A stretch of 64,000 bases of DNA from JANRIG01 sp033765235 (GCA_033765235.1 JANRIG010000036.1:1-64000), one strand, 5' to 3'. Positions 25,012 to 34,493 are shown, numbered from the stretch's first letter. Notes: a model not told the origin generated them from the letters alone. Numbers and translations: made by a program.

Positions 25012-26499
25012 TCATTCACCTAATATAATATTCATGATTTGCAGATAGGGCACTATTTCGCAGGGGTCGTATATAGTATTGTATTTTTTTTCGAATGTAT
25101 GAATGATTTTGTCTTTTTCATCAAATTTTTTGTACTCAGAGGGATGCATTTTGGCTATTTTGGACAACGATTTTAGAAAATATTGTGTTTTTTCCCATAC
25201 CATATCTTTGATATATCGTTGGTAATACACCATGAGATTATTGGCTTCTGCTTCCAAATCGTATTCTTTTTTTTGTATATTAATGATGATACCTGCTACT
25301 ATAAACATAAGGTGGTAACCTGTTTTGTCTTTTTGTATGGGTCTGCAATCGTCTTCAAAAAGCATAAGTGCGTGTTTTTTAGTAAAATATGGGGTGTATT
25401 TTTCAATTAATGGGTACAATTGATAGGTTTTTAATAAAAAGTATAAATATGCTTCACGTATGAGCCATGCAGCCTTATCTGAAGGGTCGAGTAGGGGATA
25501 TTGCCTACAATTTTTGACTTCATGCAGCACTTGGCATGCTTTTTCAAGCTCGTTGCACTTTAGTAAAATATCAAAGTGCAGGTTTTGAATATCAAATCTT
25601 GTGAAAGCTTTGTAGCTGCTCATTTCCAATGCATTATGCACAGTTTTGAGTGCTTTGCTCATATCTGCTGTATTTCTGTAATGGGTAGCCTCTTCGGCGA
25701 GTAGTTCTACACTGAGCAGGTAGTTATTCAAATGCTGGTTGTGGCCAAGTATTTTATTAAGTTCAGCAAGGGTTTCGGTCACCTGTGCATGGTTTTGATA
25801 GTAAGAGTATATGGCAAGTTCTATCCGTAGATAATATATGAATAGCGTATTAGATTTTACTTCTTTTTTATACACGCCTGCTTCTTTGTAGTATTTGAGT
25901 GCATCTTCTACAATCTCGGTGTTGTAGGTGAGCAGGTATTTGCGCTTGCTCATAATATTTTCCCACATACCTTGTACTTTGAGTTCATACTCAGCCCTGT
26001 TAATGGCTTTTTTCAGCTTTTGGTCATATTTTTCATTTTCTTTGGGCACACCTTTGAGGCAATAGAGCGTGCGCAATTGTTTCAAGCATTCTATTTCTAT
26101 ATCCAAAAGTTGCAGATTTTCGGCTTCTTGCCTGAGTTTGAGCAATATTTTTTCGGAGTTGTGAAATACATTTTCCATCAATAGCAACTCTGTGATTACC
26201 AGCTTTTTGCGAAATGAAAATTTATTCTTTATGTTTTCGCTGCCTTCGTCTTCGTTGTGCTCAGAGAGCAGCAATATTTCTGTCAACCTCTTTTTGAGAT
26301 TGTTTTTGAGCATAAGGTATTTTTTGTCGCTGCTGCGTGTTTGGTATATAAAGGCTGCGGCTTCTTCGTCGTCTTTTATTTTTTCTTTCAATATGGCATC
26401 AAACAGTTGCCTTATTTTTGAGTCTTTGGGTAGCAGGTTTTCAAACGAGCGCGGAATATTTTTATTTACTACATATACCAGTTCTATGAGGGTATCCAT
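25012..26499 (-). CDS. hypothetical helical-repeat (TPR-like) protein
   Basis: This protein of about 495 aa is almost wholly helical and rich in Lys, Glu and Leu, with TPR-like pairs in the middle (for example LAIYSYYQNHAQVTETLAEL and CNELEKACQVLHEVKNC). There is no signal peptide or membrane segment. The start ATG 26499 (MDTLIELVYVV) is preferred to a TTG four codons earlier. I recognise the general type as an unnamed Bacteroidota family with a conserved N-terminus that includes a DEEAAAFIY stretch, but no function is known. Its position at the head of the eboA-eboB transcript is the main clue available. Confidence 0.75.
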   Translation of the reverse strand: MDTLIELVYVVNKNIPRSFENLLPKDSKIRQLFDAILKEKIKDDEEAAAFIYQTRSSDKKYLMLKNNLKKRLTEILLLSEHNEDEGSENIKNKFSFRKKLVITELLLMENVFHNSEKILLKLRQEAENLQLLDIEIECLKQLRTLYCLKGVPKENEKYDQKLKKAINRAEYELKVQGMWENIMSKRKYLLTYNTEIVEDALKYYKEAGVYKKEVKSNTLFIYYLRIELAIYSYYQNHAQVTETLAELNKILGHNQHLNNYLLSVELLAEEATHYRNTADMSKALKTVHNALEMSSYKAFTRFDIQNLHFDILLKCNELEKACQVLHEVKNCRQYPLLDPSDKAAWLIREAYLYFLLKTYQLYPLIEKYTPYFTKKHALMLFEDDCRPIQKDKTGYHLMFIVAGIIINIQKKEYDLEAEANNLMVYYQRYIKDMVWEKTQYFLKSLSKIAKMHPSEYKKFDEKDKIIHTFEKKYNTIYDPCEIVPYLQIMNIILGE

Positions 26500-26577
26500 A
26501 TATTGATACAATATTGCATATTATCATGGATATGTATGTTAAGCCAAGTTTATGAAATAATGAATATATTGTTAATA

Positions 26578-26659
26578 AACCACAGTAGGCACATAGGAAA
26601 CATAGACTATTGTGTGCTAATGTGTCTATATGGTTGCAAAGTATTCTAAACCACAGTAG
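26578..26659 (+). repeat. interspersed palindromic repeat, copy 2 plus fragment
   Basis: AACCACAGTAGGCACATAGG (26578-26597) is identical to copy 1 at 23099. It is followed by TATTGTGTGCTAATGTGTC, which can pair back to it. An 11-base fragment of the same start, AACCACAGTAG, lies at 26649-26659. Copies 1 and 2 are in the same orientation and enclose eboB, eboA and the helical-repeat gene. Confidence 0.7.
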
Positions 26660-26667
26660 CTAAAGTA

Positions 26668-27156
26668 TTAGCTATTCTGCTTTTTTTGCATCACAGCTGC
26701 TACTGCCACTGCTATGAGAGCACTCATAGCTATGCCTCCTGCCACACCTGCCAATGATATGAGGGGAGATGAAAATGCTTTGGAGGCAATCTCTGTGGCT
26801 TGTGCTGGAGGGGTGCCTTTTTCTATCATACCATCTGCCATTATTTTTATCATTTCGTCTAACTGTTCTTTTGTTTTTATCACATAAATATTTAATAAAG
26901 AGAATATTACACTTACAATGCATGAAATACTGCCAAAAATGAAAGCAGGTACAAATCCTTGCTTAATAGTCATGTAACCGCCATTTTGTTTTTTGGTGTC
27001 ATACACTATATATATGGTGGCTAATATATAAAAAGCAGTAGGTACAAAGGACAAGAGCATATTATTGCTGTCGAGCAATTGTTTTTCAAAAGCTATGGAA
27101 AATATGGCTGATGCTACTCCTGCAGCAAGTCCGAGAATGATTGATTTTTTATTCAT
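26668..27156 (-). CDS. DUF4199 membrane protein
   Basis: This 162-aa protein has four hydrophobic segments (about 5-22, 32-50, 66-92 and 132-155), with a polar amphipathic stretch KTKEQLDEMIKIMADGMIEK before the last, the arrangement typical of DUF4199, a Bacteroidota membrane family without known function. Its ATG overlaps the stop of the ABC permease/peptidase gene by four bases, so it belongs to that operon. Confidence 0.85.
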   Translation of the reverse strand: MNKKSIILGLAAGVASAIFSIAFEKQLLDSNNMLLSFVPTAFYILATIYIVYDTKKQNGGYMTIKQGFVPAFIFGSISCIVSVIFSLLNIYVIKTKEQLDEMIKIMADGMIEKGTPPAQATEIASKAFSSPLISLAGVAGGIAMSALIAVAVAAVMQKKQNS

Positions 27157-30100
27157 AAGTTAATTGTTAAAGTATTAGATTCTTTTATGTTTTTTACATT
27201 GTCAGACGGGTTTCTGTCTATCAATAGATAATCGGGGTCTATGGCTGCTTTTTCAGGTTTTTCATCTGTCACCCAAATATAATCGTTGGACTGTTGGGTT
27301 AGTTTTATTCTTTTTTTGATTAACATTTTATCGTCTTTTCCAAAGATAGCCAAATCTAAATAGTCTGACACAGGCACTACTTTTTCATAACCTACACTAT
27401 CTGCATTGTACTTTTTGCAAGTAGCGGTGAAATATACTTTATATTTGTTATCGTTTGTCTTTTCATAAATGGCATCTGTAATACGATTGTCATAAAGCAC
27501 TATTTTTTCAAACATATCTTCTGCCAAATACTTTAAAGAATCGGGCACTATGGATTTTATTTCTGAGTATAGTTCGGCACTTGTAGGGTAAGGTGCCGAA
27601 CGGTGATAGTTATTTTTAATAAATCGTTGCAATACAGTATTTATTTTGTCAAAGCCTACATACTTGCCCAGTGCATACATAACTACACTACCTTTTTGGT
27701 AATGAATATATTGTTGGTGCTGATTGATAATGATTGGCAACTCTTTTTCTTGCTCTCTGCCTCTAAATCCTAAGTAAGTATCCATCTCAAATTTTAAGAA
27801 TTTTTTCATTTTTTCTGCGCCATATTCTTTTTCCATTACTTGAAGGGCTGTGTATTGAGCCATGGTTTCTATCATAAATGTGCAACCTTCTACATTTGCA
27901 GCACTTACTTGATGCCCCCACCACTGGTGTGCTATTTCATGGGCTGTGGTGTAATACACTATGTCTAAATCTATTTCTTTGTCAAAATCAAATATAAATC
28001 CACTGCTTTCTGAATAAGGTATAGTATTAGGAAACGACTGTGCAAACTGCTGATAGCGAGGGTACTCTATAATTCGGGCATGTTTGTAAGTATAGGGCGA
28101 ATAATATCTTTCACAAAATACTATCGCATCTTTCATACCTTTGATCATTCTATTTACATTTTTGGTGTGTTTGGGATAATGATACACTTCTAAGCTTATT
28201 CCATTATACATTTCTTTGGTAATAGTATATCGTGCGGAGCAAAACGAATAAAAATTTAAAATTGGCTCTGTGCTTTTGTAGGTATAGTATGCCCTATTGT
28301 TTTTTATTTGTTTGCGTACCAAATTGCCCGGTGCTACAGCTATTTGGTCTATGTCTGTACCTATGGTAGCTTGTATATGTCCATAGTCTGCATCAAGAGA
28401 TATGTAGGTTTGCATTGCTGCCACAGTATCGTTGGAGCTTGCAAGCAGGTCTTTGTCTTTGAGCCCATATTTTTTCCTTTCCCATTTGCCATATAGCTCC
28501 ATAGTGCCTTGATAGCCAATAGTGGGAGCAAAATCAGCTTTGTTTATAAATGTGCCATTGCCTGTAAGATTGGTATGTGACACCCAGTTTTCCATAGCTA
28601 TTTTCTGATAGTTACATGCAAAACTCAATATAGTGCTATCCCCTTTTTGCAGGGGTGTTATGAGCTTTATTTGCACATAATGCCTGATAGTATCGTGCAT
28701 ATTTACGGTGCTTTGGGGCAAGTCTATTTTCATATTTATTTTGTCGTGGTAAAATATATGAAGGGTATCTATGGCAGTATTTGAAGCATTGACCAAAGTA
28801 TATTTGCCGTTTATTTCTATTTTTTCTAATTGCGGATACAGCTCTATTTGGTACACCGAATTTGTAATTCTTGGCTGTGGTCTGCGCTCATATTTTTTGT
28901 ATTTTTTCTCAAAATCTACTTTGTCCGTTTTCCATTTGTCTTTTTCAGTTTCATGATGGTTTATTATTATTGTATCATAATAAATTTTGCCCACCGTACA
29001 TCCAAGCAGCAGCAGCACCAACATGCCGGATATGTACACATTCTTATTATTGACAAATGATAATAATTGTCTGATTCTGAATTTGATACTGCCTTCATTG
29101 CCTCTTTGCCAAAATGCCACTGATATGTATATGAGCATGATTGCAAATAAGAATGAGTAAAGTTTGCTCCAAATTATCTCACGGGTATATGGAAAGAGTG
29201 AATTCATATCTGAATATATCACATTGGCTGGTATCCAAGGCTGCCATAGCATATGATTTAGCCCAACCTCTACAGCCAATACCTGTGATATGAATAGTGC
29301 AATGCTGATGATGTAGCCTAAGGCTTTGTTTTGGCAAATAGACTGTACACAAATAGATAATACTACCCAAAAGCAAAGTTTGGTAGCCTCCAGCAACATA
29401 TTAACCTTGAGATAGGGCATGATATCTATATCAAAATATGATTGAGAAAGCTGGTAGCCAATACATGCTACTATACTGAATACTTGAAGCGTGATCACTA
29501 CAAAGCACAAGGCAAAAATTTTGCCCAATGCCAGTACCCAGGCAGACACAGGCAGGGTATCGGTCACTGCTTCTGTTTTTTGCTCACGGTCTGCCCACAT
29601 CATTTGTCCTGAAAAGAAAATAATAATTATTTGGCCAAATAATATATTAAGTGTCATAGCTATCTCTGACATCCAATAGCTCACAGGCAATGTACTTATG
29701 CCATATGCTTTTTTGCCCGCATAATATAGATTAAACCCCAAAATCACCAGCCCCATCAAAGTGATGATAATGAATGAAATATGCTTAACTACAGATGTGT
29801 ATTCAATGATAATTCTACTGAATAATGCTTTGAAACAGAACCCTGTATTGTGAATGGTGTACATAGGTTTGCCCTGCACAATAGCATTTTGCGCACTTAT
29901 TTTAAGTTTTTTTCTGTATATATTGAATAACCCTTGCAGCGAATGTGAAAATGAAAACCTAAAGTAACAGGTGAGTATCACTACCAATGCTATACCTATC
30001 CATACCATCCTATTTGCCCACATGAGCAATGAGGGTGAATATATTTTGGTGTTTTTGTCACTTACTGTCCAGTATTGTACATCTACCGAAAAGGCTGCCA

Positions 30101-30746
30101 TGCCATCTGAGTTAAAGTAGCTGGCCAAGGGTCTGCTATCCACATCGGCACCCAAAAAAGCAAATGCTACAGAATAGCATGTGGCCAAAATGATAACCAA
30201 TACATAAGCTGCTATGATATTTCTAAAGTAGATAGCTACCGCAAATACCATTGCAGTAAGTATAAAAGAATTAGGCAAAATAAATAATAAAAAACCATCA
30301 AATAAGCCACTCCATATTATTTCTGTACCTTTTTGATGTGGCTCAAGAAAATACACCCCTATCAAATATCCGGGTATTAAGGCCAAATATACTATGAGTG
30401 TGCTTGCCCAAGCAGCCATGAATTTGCCCCAAAAATATGCCCACTTTTTAATAGGTATGGCAAACATAATTTCATGAAATTGGGCATCAAAATCTTTGGT
30501 GGCTGCTGCCGAAATGAATACGGGAAACAGGTACAATGCAATACCGCCCATGCCTGCCATAAGGAGTAATAGTGTGAGGTGAGAAGTGCGCTCAATATTG
30601 CCTAAGTACACCCCCATATTTACATATTCTGCAAATTTTATGACAGAAAAAGCAGCCACCCCTATGATGAGCATATAAAAGTACATTTGAGGTTGCTTAA
30701 ACCTACTTTTTATTTCTGAAAAAAAGAATATTGAAAATTGGTTCAT
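27153..30746 (-). CDS. ABC transporter permease fused to M1-type aminopeptidase
   Basis: This 1197-aa protein consists of an N-terminal half with about 12 membrane segments in two permease-like sets (residues about 20-270 and 310-590) and a C-terminal periplasmic M1-type metallopeptidase (about 640-1190). The zinc site is HEIAHQWWGHQ near residue 935 with the third ligand in ETMAQYTAL, and a YSESSGFIFDF segment precedes it. Such permease-peptidase fusions are a known Bacteroidota type paired with an ABC ATPase, as here. The substrate is not known; a role in peptide or polypeptide handling at the membrane is an inference from the peptidase domain. Confidence 0.9.
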   Translation of the reverse strand: MNQFSIFFFSEIKSRFKQPQMYFYMLIIGVAAFSVIKFAEYVNMGVYLGNIERTSHLTLLLLMAGMGGIALYLFPVFISAAATKDFDAQFHEIMFAIPIKKWAYFWGKFMAAWASTLIVYLALIPGYLIGVYFLEPHQKGTEIIWSGLFDGFLLFILPNSFILTAMVFAVAIYFRNIIAAYVLVIILATCYSVAFAFLGADVDSRPLASYFNSDGMAAFSVDVQYWTVSDKNTKIYSPSLLMWANRMVWIGIALVVILTCYFRFSFSHSLQGLFNIYRKKLKISAQNAIVQGKPMYTIHNTGFCFKALFSRIIIEYTSVVKHISFIIITLMGLVILGFNLYYAGKKAYGISTLPVSYWMSEIAMTLNILFGQIIIIFFSGQMMWADREQKTEAVTDTLPVSAWVLALGKIFALCFVVITLQVFSIVACIGYQLSQSYFDIDIMPYLKVNMLLEATKLCFWVVLSICVQSICQNKALGYIISIALFISQVLAVEVGLNHMLWQPWIPANVIYSDMNSLFPYTREIIWSKLYSFLFAIMLIYISVAFWQRGNEGSIKFRIRQLLSFVNNKNVYISGMLVLLLLGCTVGKIYYDTIIINHHETEKDKWKTDKVDFEKKYKKYERRPQPRITNSVYQIELYPQLEKIEINGKYTLVNASNTAIDTLHIFYHDKINMKIDLPQSTVNMHDTIRHYVQIKLITPLQKGDSTILSFACNYQKIAMENWVSHTNLTGNGTFINKADFAPTIGYQGTMELYGKWERKKYGLKDKDLLASSNDTVAAMQTYISLDADYGHIQATIGTDIDQIAVAPGNLVRKQIKNNRAYYTYKSTEPILNFYSFCSARYTITKEMYNGISLEVYHYPKHTKNVNRMIKGMKDAIVFCERYYSPYTYKHARIIEYPRYQQFAQSFPNTIPYSESSGFIFDFDKEIDLDIVYYTTAHEIAHQWWGHQVSAANVEGCTFMIETMAQYTALQVMEKEYGAEKMKKFLKFEMDTYLGFRGREQEKELPIIINQHQQYIHYQKGSVVMYALGKYVGFDKINTVLQRFIKNNYHRSAPYPTSAELYSEIKSIVPDSLKYLAEDMFEKIVLYDNRITDAIYEKTNDNKYKVYFTATCKKYNADSVGYEKVVPVSDYLDLAIFGKDDKMLIKKRIKLTQQSNDYIWVTDEKPEKAAIDPDYLLIDRNPSDNVKNIKESNTLTINL

Positions 30747-30772
30747 AGTTGTTAGTTATTTTGACGGTTGGT

Positions 30773-31639
30773 TTATTTTTTAATTTTTTTGAAATAAAAA
30801 TCTTCCAGATTTTCAGGGGCTTGTACAAATGCCTCTCCCGGGTTACTGTCATTGTATATGTGTACCAATGGCTTGCCTGAAAACAATCTGGTAGATAGCA
30901 CTTCGTACTGAGCACTGAATGTCTCTATTTCACTTTTTTCAATGCTTGTTTCCCACACGTTGCCTTTGATTTGCAGCAGTGCATCTTTTGTAGTGCCTTT
31001 GTATAGTATCTGCCCTTTGTCCATCACTGCCATATCTGAGCACATTTCTTTCACATCATCTACTATATGGGTAGATAGTATTACTATTACATGCTCGCCC
31101 ACCTCGCCCAATAGGTTTAAAAAACGGTTTCTTTCCATAGGGTCCAGCCCTGCGGTAGGCTCATCTACTATGATGAGCAGTGGATTGCCTATCAGTGCTT
31201 GGGCTATGCCAAAGCGCTGTTTCATACCTCCTGAGAAGCTGCTTATGCGCTTATTCCTATGCTCATACAGGTTGGTTTGGTGCAGTAGATAATCTACTAA
31301 TTCTTTTCTTTCTTTGTGTGATATTACCCCTTTTAATAATGCTAAATGATTGAGCATATCTCCTGCATCTACCCTAGGATATACTCCAAACTCTTGTGGC
31401 AAATACCCCAATATTTGACGCACTGCAGACTTATCTTTGAGCACATCCAACTGGTCAAGCATTACTTGGCCACTATCTGCTTCTTGTAGGGTGGCTAATA
31501 TGCGCATCAGGGTAGATTTGCCGGCACCGTTGGGGCCAAGCAGCCCAAACATACCTTGAGATATTTCTAAATCTATGCCTGCCAAGGCTTTGACACCATT
31601 GGCAAATGTTTTGGACAAATTGCTGATTTGCAGTTTCAT
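30773..31639 (-). CDS. ABC transporter ATP-binding protein
   Basis: This 288-aa ATPase has Walker A GLLGPNGAGKSTLM (near residue 33), a Q-loop in YLPQEFGVYP, the signature FSGGMKQRFGIAQAL, Walker B LLIIVDEPTAGLD and the switch His in VILSTHIVDDV. A C-terminal extension of about 70 residues follows the nucleotide-binding domain. It is first in an operon with the permease/M1 peptidase (26 bases downstream) and DUF4199, and supplies ATP hydrolysis for that membrane complex. Confidence 0.95.
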   Translation of the reverse strand: MKLQISNLSKTFANGVKALAGIDLEISQGMFGLLGPNGAGKSTLMRILATLQEADSGQVMLDQLDVLKDKSAVRQILGYLPQEFGVYPRVDAGDMLNHLALLKGVISHKERKELVDYLLHQTNLYEHRNKRISSFSGGMKQRFGIAQALIGNPLLIIVDEPTAGLDPMERNRFLNLLGEVGEHVIVILSTHIVDDVKEMCSDMAVMDKGQILYKGTTKDALLQIKGNVWETSIEKSEIETFSAQYEVLSTRLFSGKPLVHIYNDSNPGEAFVQAPENLEDFYFKKIKK

Positions 31640-31665
31640 ATTTTATCTATTACAATACTATGCTG

Positions 31666-31697
31666 CAAATGTATGTTGCTTTAAAAGTCTATACAAT
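31666..31697 (-). promoter_or_regulatory. promoter of ABC-peptidase operon
   Basis: On the minus strand a -7 box TACATTTG (31666-31673) is preceded at a 20-base spacing by ATTG (31694-31697), close to the TTTG -33 consensus. The ABC ATPase ATG is 27 bases downstream of the -7 box. Confidence 0.55.
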
Positions 31698-31858
31698 GAT
31701 GATGTAGAATTCGGCAGTGATTGTGCTAAAAGTGGTATTAATAATATAGAATTTGGTATTGAGCATATTTTGAAAAGTATAAAAATAAATTAATTTTAAA
31801 TAAATTTACGTACATTTATCAATAAATAGAAAAATATTTATCAGTAATTTATAAAACA

Positions 31859-32063
31859 ATGCTTACCTTCATCACATACATTTGTAAAAGACCCTAAATG
31901 CAAAGATATTGGCGTATTTTTTACTATGAGTGATTTCCAAAAAGTATTAGAGCTCATGGATGACTACCAAGATATAGTAGCTTTTGACAAAGATATAAAG
32001 CACAAATACGATGTAATTCCTTTTAGAGATGCCCTCATACAGCTTGAAAAAAAATCAAAATAG
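31859..32063 (+). pseudogene. decayed RelE-partner antitoxin gene
   Basis: An ATG at 31859 opens a frame (MLTFITYICKRP) that stops after 12 codons; shifting frame near 31881 continues as VKDPKCKDIGVFFTMSDF and on to VIPFRDALIQLEKKSK with a stop at 32061. The pattern (GV, then DFxKVLELMDD, then IPF) is that of short antitoxins paired with RelE toxins in Bacteroidota. An intact frame from ATG 31926 would give only the C-terminal 45 residues. It is best read as a frameshifted remnant next to a clearly broken toxin gene. 31698-31858 shows nothing. Confidence 0.65.
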
Positions 32064-32312
32064 GTATTCTATTGTTATTACTAAGTATGCGTTCAAAAAA
32101 CTTGAAAAACTACCATTATAAGTGCGCAATGAAGCCAATAAAAGGATATTAGAATTAGAAATAATCCCAGACCGTTAGGCTCCAAAAAGCTTACGAATAG
32201 ACCCGGGTACCGCATTCGATTCTCTGATTACAGAATTATATATCTTATTGATGACAACATCCTCACTGTTACAGTGATTGACACCGGTCATAGAAAAGAT
32301 ATTTATGACTGA
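32062..32312 (+). pseudogene. decayed RelE/ParE-type toxin gene
   Basis: Starting where the antitoxin stops, one frame reads YSIVITKYAFKKLEKLPL, then a TAA at 32119, then VRNEANKRILELEIIPDR, then a TAG at 32176. After a frameshift near 32205 another frame reads RIRFSDYRIIYLIDDN and TVTVIDTGHRKDIYD with a stop at 32310. The three pieces in order make a complete RelE/ParE-superfamily toxin, including the terminal GHRKDIY motif. With two stops and a frameshift it cannot make a functional toxin. Confidence 0.8.
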
Positions 32313-32368
32313 TTATACAAATTTTATTTGTATTCATTTTTACTTTGGTACAGATACGGTATCTTTTT

Positions 32369-33109
32369 CTATTTATTCTCCATAAACTTTTCTAAAAACT
32401 CATCTTTTTTGCGCCTCGATACCTCCAATACACTGCCATCGCTCATGTGCACATAGCCTCCCGTGCCTTTGATATAGCGCTGTACATGGTTTTCATTGAT
32501 GAGGTGCGACTGATGTATGCGTATAAATCCTGAGTGCTCCAGCAGTTCTTCAAATTCTTTTAATGTTCGGCACACAAGTGTTTTTTGCTTATCTGTAGTA
32601 TATACCCAAGTATAATTATCATTTGACTCCAAGTGTATTATCTCTTTCAACTCTTTTACAATAAATCCATCGGCACCCGGCAATATCATCCTTTTTTTGG
32701 CTACATCATTTTCTTTGGCATTGGCATTATATATTGCAAGATTATGCTGCACACCAAGTTGACGTTTTGCTTTGTAAATGGCAGTTTTGAGTTCTAGTAT
32801 ATTTACAGGTTTTAGCAAAAAGTCTATGGCACAATATTTTATAGCTTTGAGCGCATATTTGTCATGAGCAGTTACAAATATTACTTGCAAATTTTTATTT
32901 TCTATCAAATCCAATAAATCAAACCCTGTGATTTGTGTCATTTCCACATCCAAAAATACAATATCAGGATTTGATTGATTGATGATTTTGATGCCATCCA
33001 AAGCATTGGAAGCTGTGCTTGCCACAGTAATTTCAGACATGAAATTGTCCAATAACGTTTTGAGCGACAATATGCCGTGCTCCTCATCATCTATAATTAC
33101 TGCTTTCAT
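32369..33109 (-). CDS. LytTR-family response regulator
   Basis: This 246-aa protein has a receiver domain (residues 1-120) with acidic pocket IDDEEH, phosphoacceptor Asp near residue 53 in IVFLDVEM, the VTAHDKY switch Thr and the KPVN lysine. The LytTR DNA-binding domain (about 140-245) contains ESNDNYTWVYTTD, FIRIHQSHLINENHV and DGSVLEVSRRKK. Its ATG overlaps the stop of the sensor kinase gene by four bases, so the two are translated together and form a two-component system. The targets are unknown. Confidence 0.95.
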   Translation of the reverse strand: MKAVIIDDEEHGILSLKTLLDNFMSEITVASTASNALDGIKIINQSNPDIVFLDVEMTQITGFDLLDLIENKNLQVIFVTAHDKYALKAIKYCAIDFLLKPVNILELKTAIYKAKRQLGVQHNLAIYNANAKENDVAKKRMILPGADGFIVKELKEIIHLESNDNYTWVYTTDKQKTLVCRTLKEFEELLEHSGFIRIHQSHLINENHVQRYIKGTGGYVHMSDGSVLEVSRRKKDEFLEKFMENK

Positions 33110-34368
33110 GAGTAAGTATTTTTTGTATGTATTTTATCAATGGGAAATACTAATTGCACACGAGTGCCCGTCACATTGCCCAAGTTGTCTGACATGTCTT
33201 CAATATTAAACAAAATAATATCTTGCTTATCCAAAATTTGATTTTCAAGTTTTATTCTTTCCTGAATAATCTTTAAAGCATGTCCTGAGGTAGTTTTATG
33301 CTTGGTGTTGCCACTTGTATGTCTGCCTACTCCATCATCTGTGATGCTTATAGTTACATTTTTTTGGCTTATTACAAACTTTATATCTATTTTTCCTTCT
33401 TTGCCTTTTGGCAAAATTCCATGCCAAATAGCATTTTCCACAATAGGTTGTATAAAAAACGGTGCAATTTCTATTTCGCCAAACAATGCAGGTTGTAATT
33501 CAATATGGTATTCAAATTTATTGTTAAGCCTAAATTTTTCAAGTGATAAATATATGTCAAGGCATGTGATTTCATTGTTAATAGTAATTTTTTTTCTTCT
33601 CGAGCTTTCTAAATATAATCGCATTAGTGTGCTATATTTTTGGAGTAACAATGCTGAAATATCACGTTCATGACTACTTAATATATGTTGGCGTATGGCA
33701 TTGAGTGCATTGAATATGAAGTGTGGGTTCATTTGCTGCAATAGCATTTGCTGCTCAATGATAAGCAACGAAATCTTCTTACTATTTTGTATTTTTATTT
33801 TTTTCCATCCCCATACTATGAGTACGGTCAATATTATGAAAATAATAAAAAAAATGCCTGTTATAAATAGGGTATTATCTTCATAATCATATACTTTTAT
33901 TATTTTTCTGTCAATATTTTGTGCATATATGGTGTTATTAGTTCCAAAAATTGCTTTTATACCCTTTTGACCTAAGGATGCTACTTTTTTGATATTATCA
34001 TTTTTCAAAGAATGGCTGCAAAATAAGCCATTAGAAGTGCCTATCCACAGCACTTTATGTGCATCAAGATAAAAACAGGTAATATTTTTACATAATAACC
34101 CCTTTTCAAAACCTATTTCTGTCAAAGTATCATTTTGTACAATAGCTACACCTCCACTACCCCCAAGCCACAGTACTCCGTCACCATCTTCAGACATGAG
34201 GGTGTATTTACTATAAATATTTATTTTGATTTCTCGGTTTGTATTTATGTGTATACCCGTCAATGTGCCTGAGGCTATGCTCCAAAACCTATCATGCGAG
34301 TAAATATATGCTGAGGAATATGTATGTGAGGGTATTAAAAATATAAAATAAAAATATAATGATTTCAA
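33106..34368 (-). CDS. sensor histidine kinase (LytS-type) with a minimal propeller sensor
   Basis: This 420-aa kinase starts at TTG 34368 with a likely signal peptide. Residues about 20-165 hold only two recognisable propeller-type repeats (EDGDGVLWLGGSGGVAIV and LDAHKVLWIGTSNGLFC). A single membrane helix (about 168-190) follows, then the His_kinase domain with QQMNPHFIFNALNAI and a GHKL ATPase domain (QPIVENAIWHG, ITDDGVGRH). Relatives in this phylum usually carry a dozen or more propeller repeats and a Y_Y_Y domain, both missing here, so the sensor is much reduced although the frame is intact. Confidence 0.85.
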   Translation of the reverse strand: MKSLYFYFIFLIPSHTYSSAYIYSHDRFWSIASGTLTGIHINTNREIKINIYSKYTLMSEDGDGVLWLGGSGGVAIVQNDTLTEIGFEKGLLCKNITCFYLDAHKVLWIGTSNGLFCSHSLKNDNIKKVASLGQKGIKAIFGTNNTIYAQNIDRKIIKVYDYEDNTLFITGIFFIIFIILTVLIVWGWKKIKIQNSKKISLLIIEQQMLLQQMNPHFIFNALNAIRQHILSSHERDISALLLQKYSTLMRLYLESSRRKKITINNEITCLDIYLSLEKFRLNNKFEYHIELQPALFGEIEIAPFFIQPIVENAIWHGILPKGKEGKIDIKFVISQKNVTISITDDGVGRHTSGNTKHKTTSGHALKIIQERIKLENQILDKQDIILFNIEDMSDNLGNVTGTRVQLVFPIDKIHTKNTYS

Positions 34369-34387
34369 GTAAATAAATAGAACATGA

Positions 34388-34395
34388 CAAAATTA
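34388..34395 (-). promoter_or_regulatory. -7 promoter box for histidine kinase-LytTR operon
   Basis: TAATTTTG on the minus strand fits TAnnTTTG exactly, 19 bases upstream of the TTG start at 34368. No -33 element is evident. Confidence 0.45.
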
Positions 34396-34458
34396 TTAAA
34401 ACTTAGGGCATGTGCAATACTATAATTCGAATACTTTTTAGTATAATGATAGCCCTGC

Positions 34459-34493
34459 AAAAAAAAAAGCGTCAGACTATATGCCCGACGCTT
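34459..34493 (-). terminator. intrinsic terminator after endonuclease gene
   Basis: On the minus strand AAGCGTC (34493-34487) pairs perfectly with GACGCTT (34473-34467) and is followed by about ten T residues. It lies 30 bases after the endonuclease stop codon and is well formed. Confidence 0.85.

Noticed and set aside
27153..30746. Novel gene fusion of ABC permease and peptidase
   Set aside because: This combination is an established protein type in Bacteroidota and pairs with an adjacent ATPase as expected, so it is not new.
31926..32063. Intact small gene for a 45-aa protein
   Set aside because: It is the C-terminal part of a frameshifted antitoxin; the missing N-terminal portion is found in another frame and the adjacent toxin is broken.
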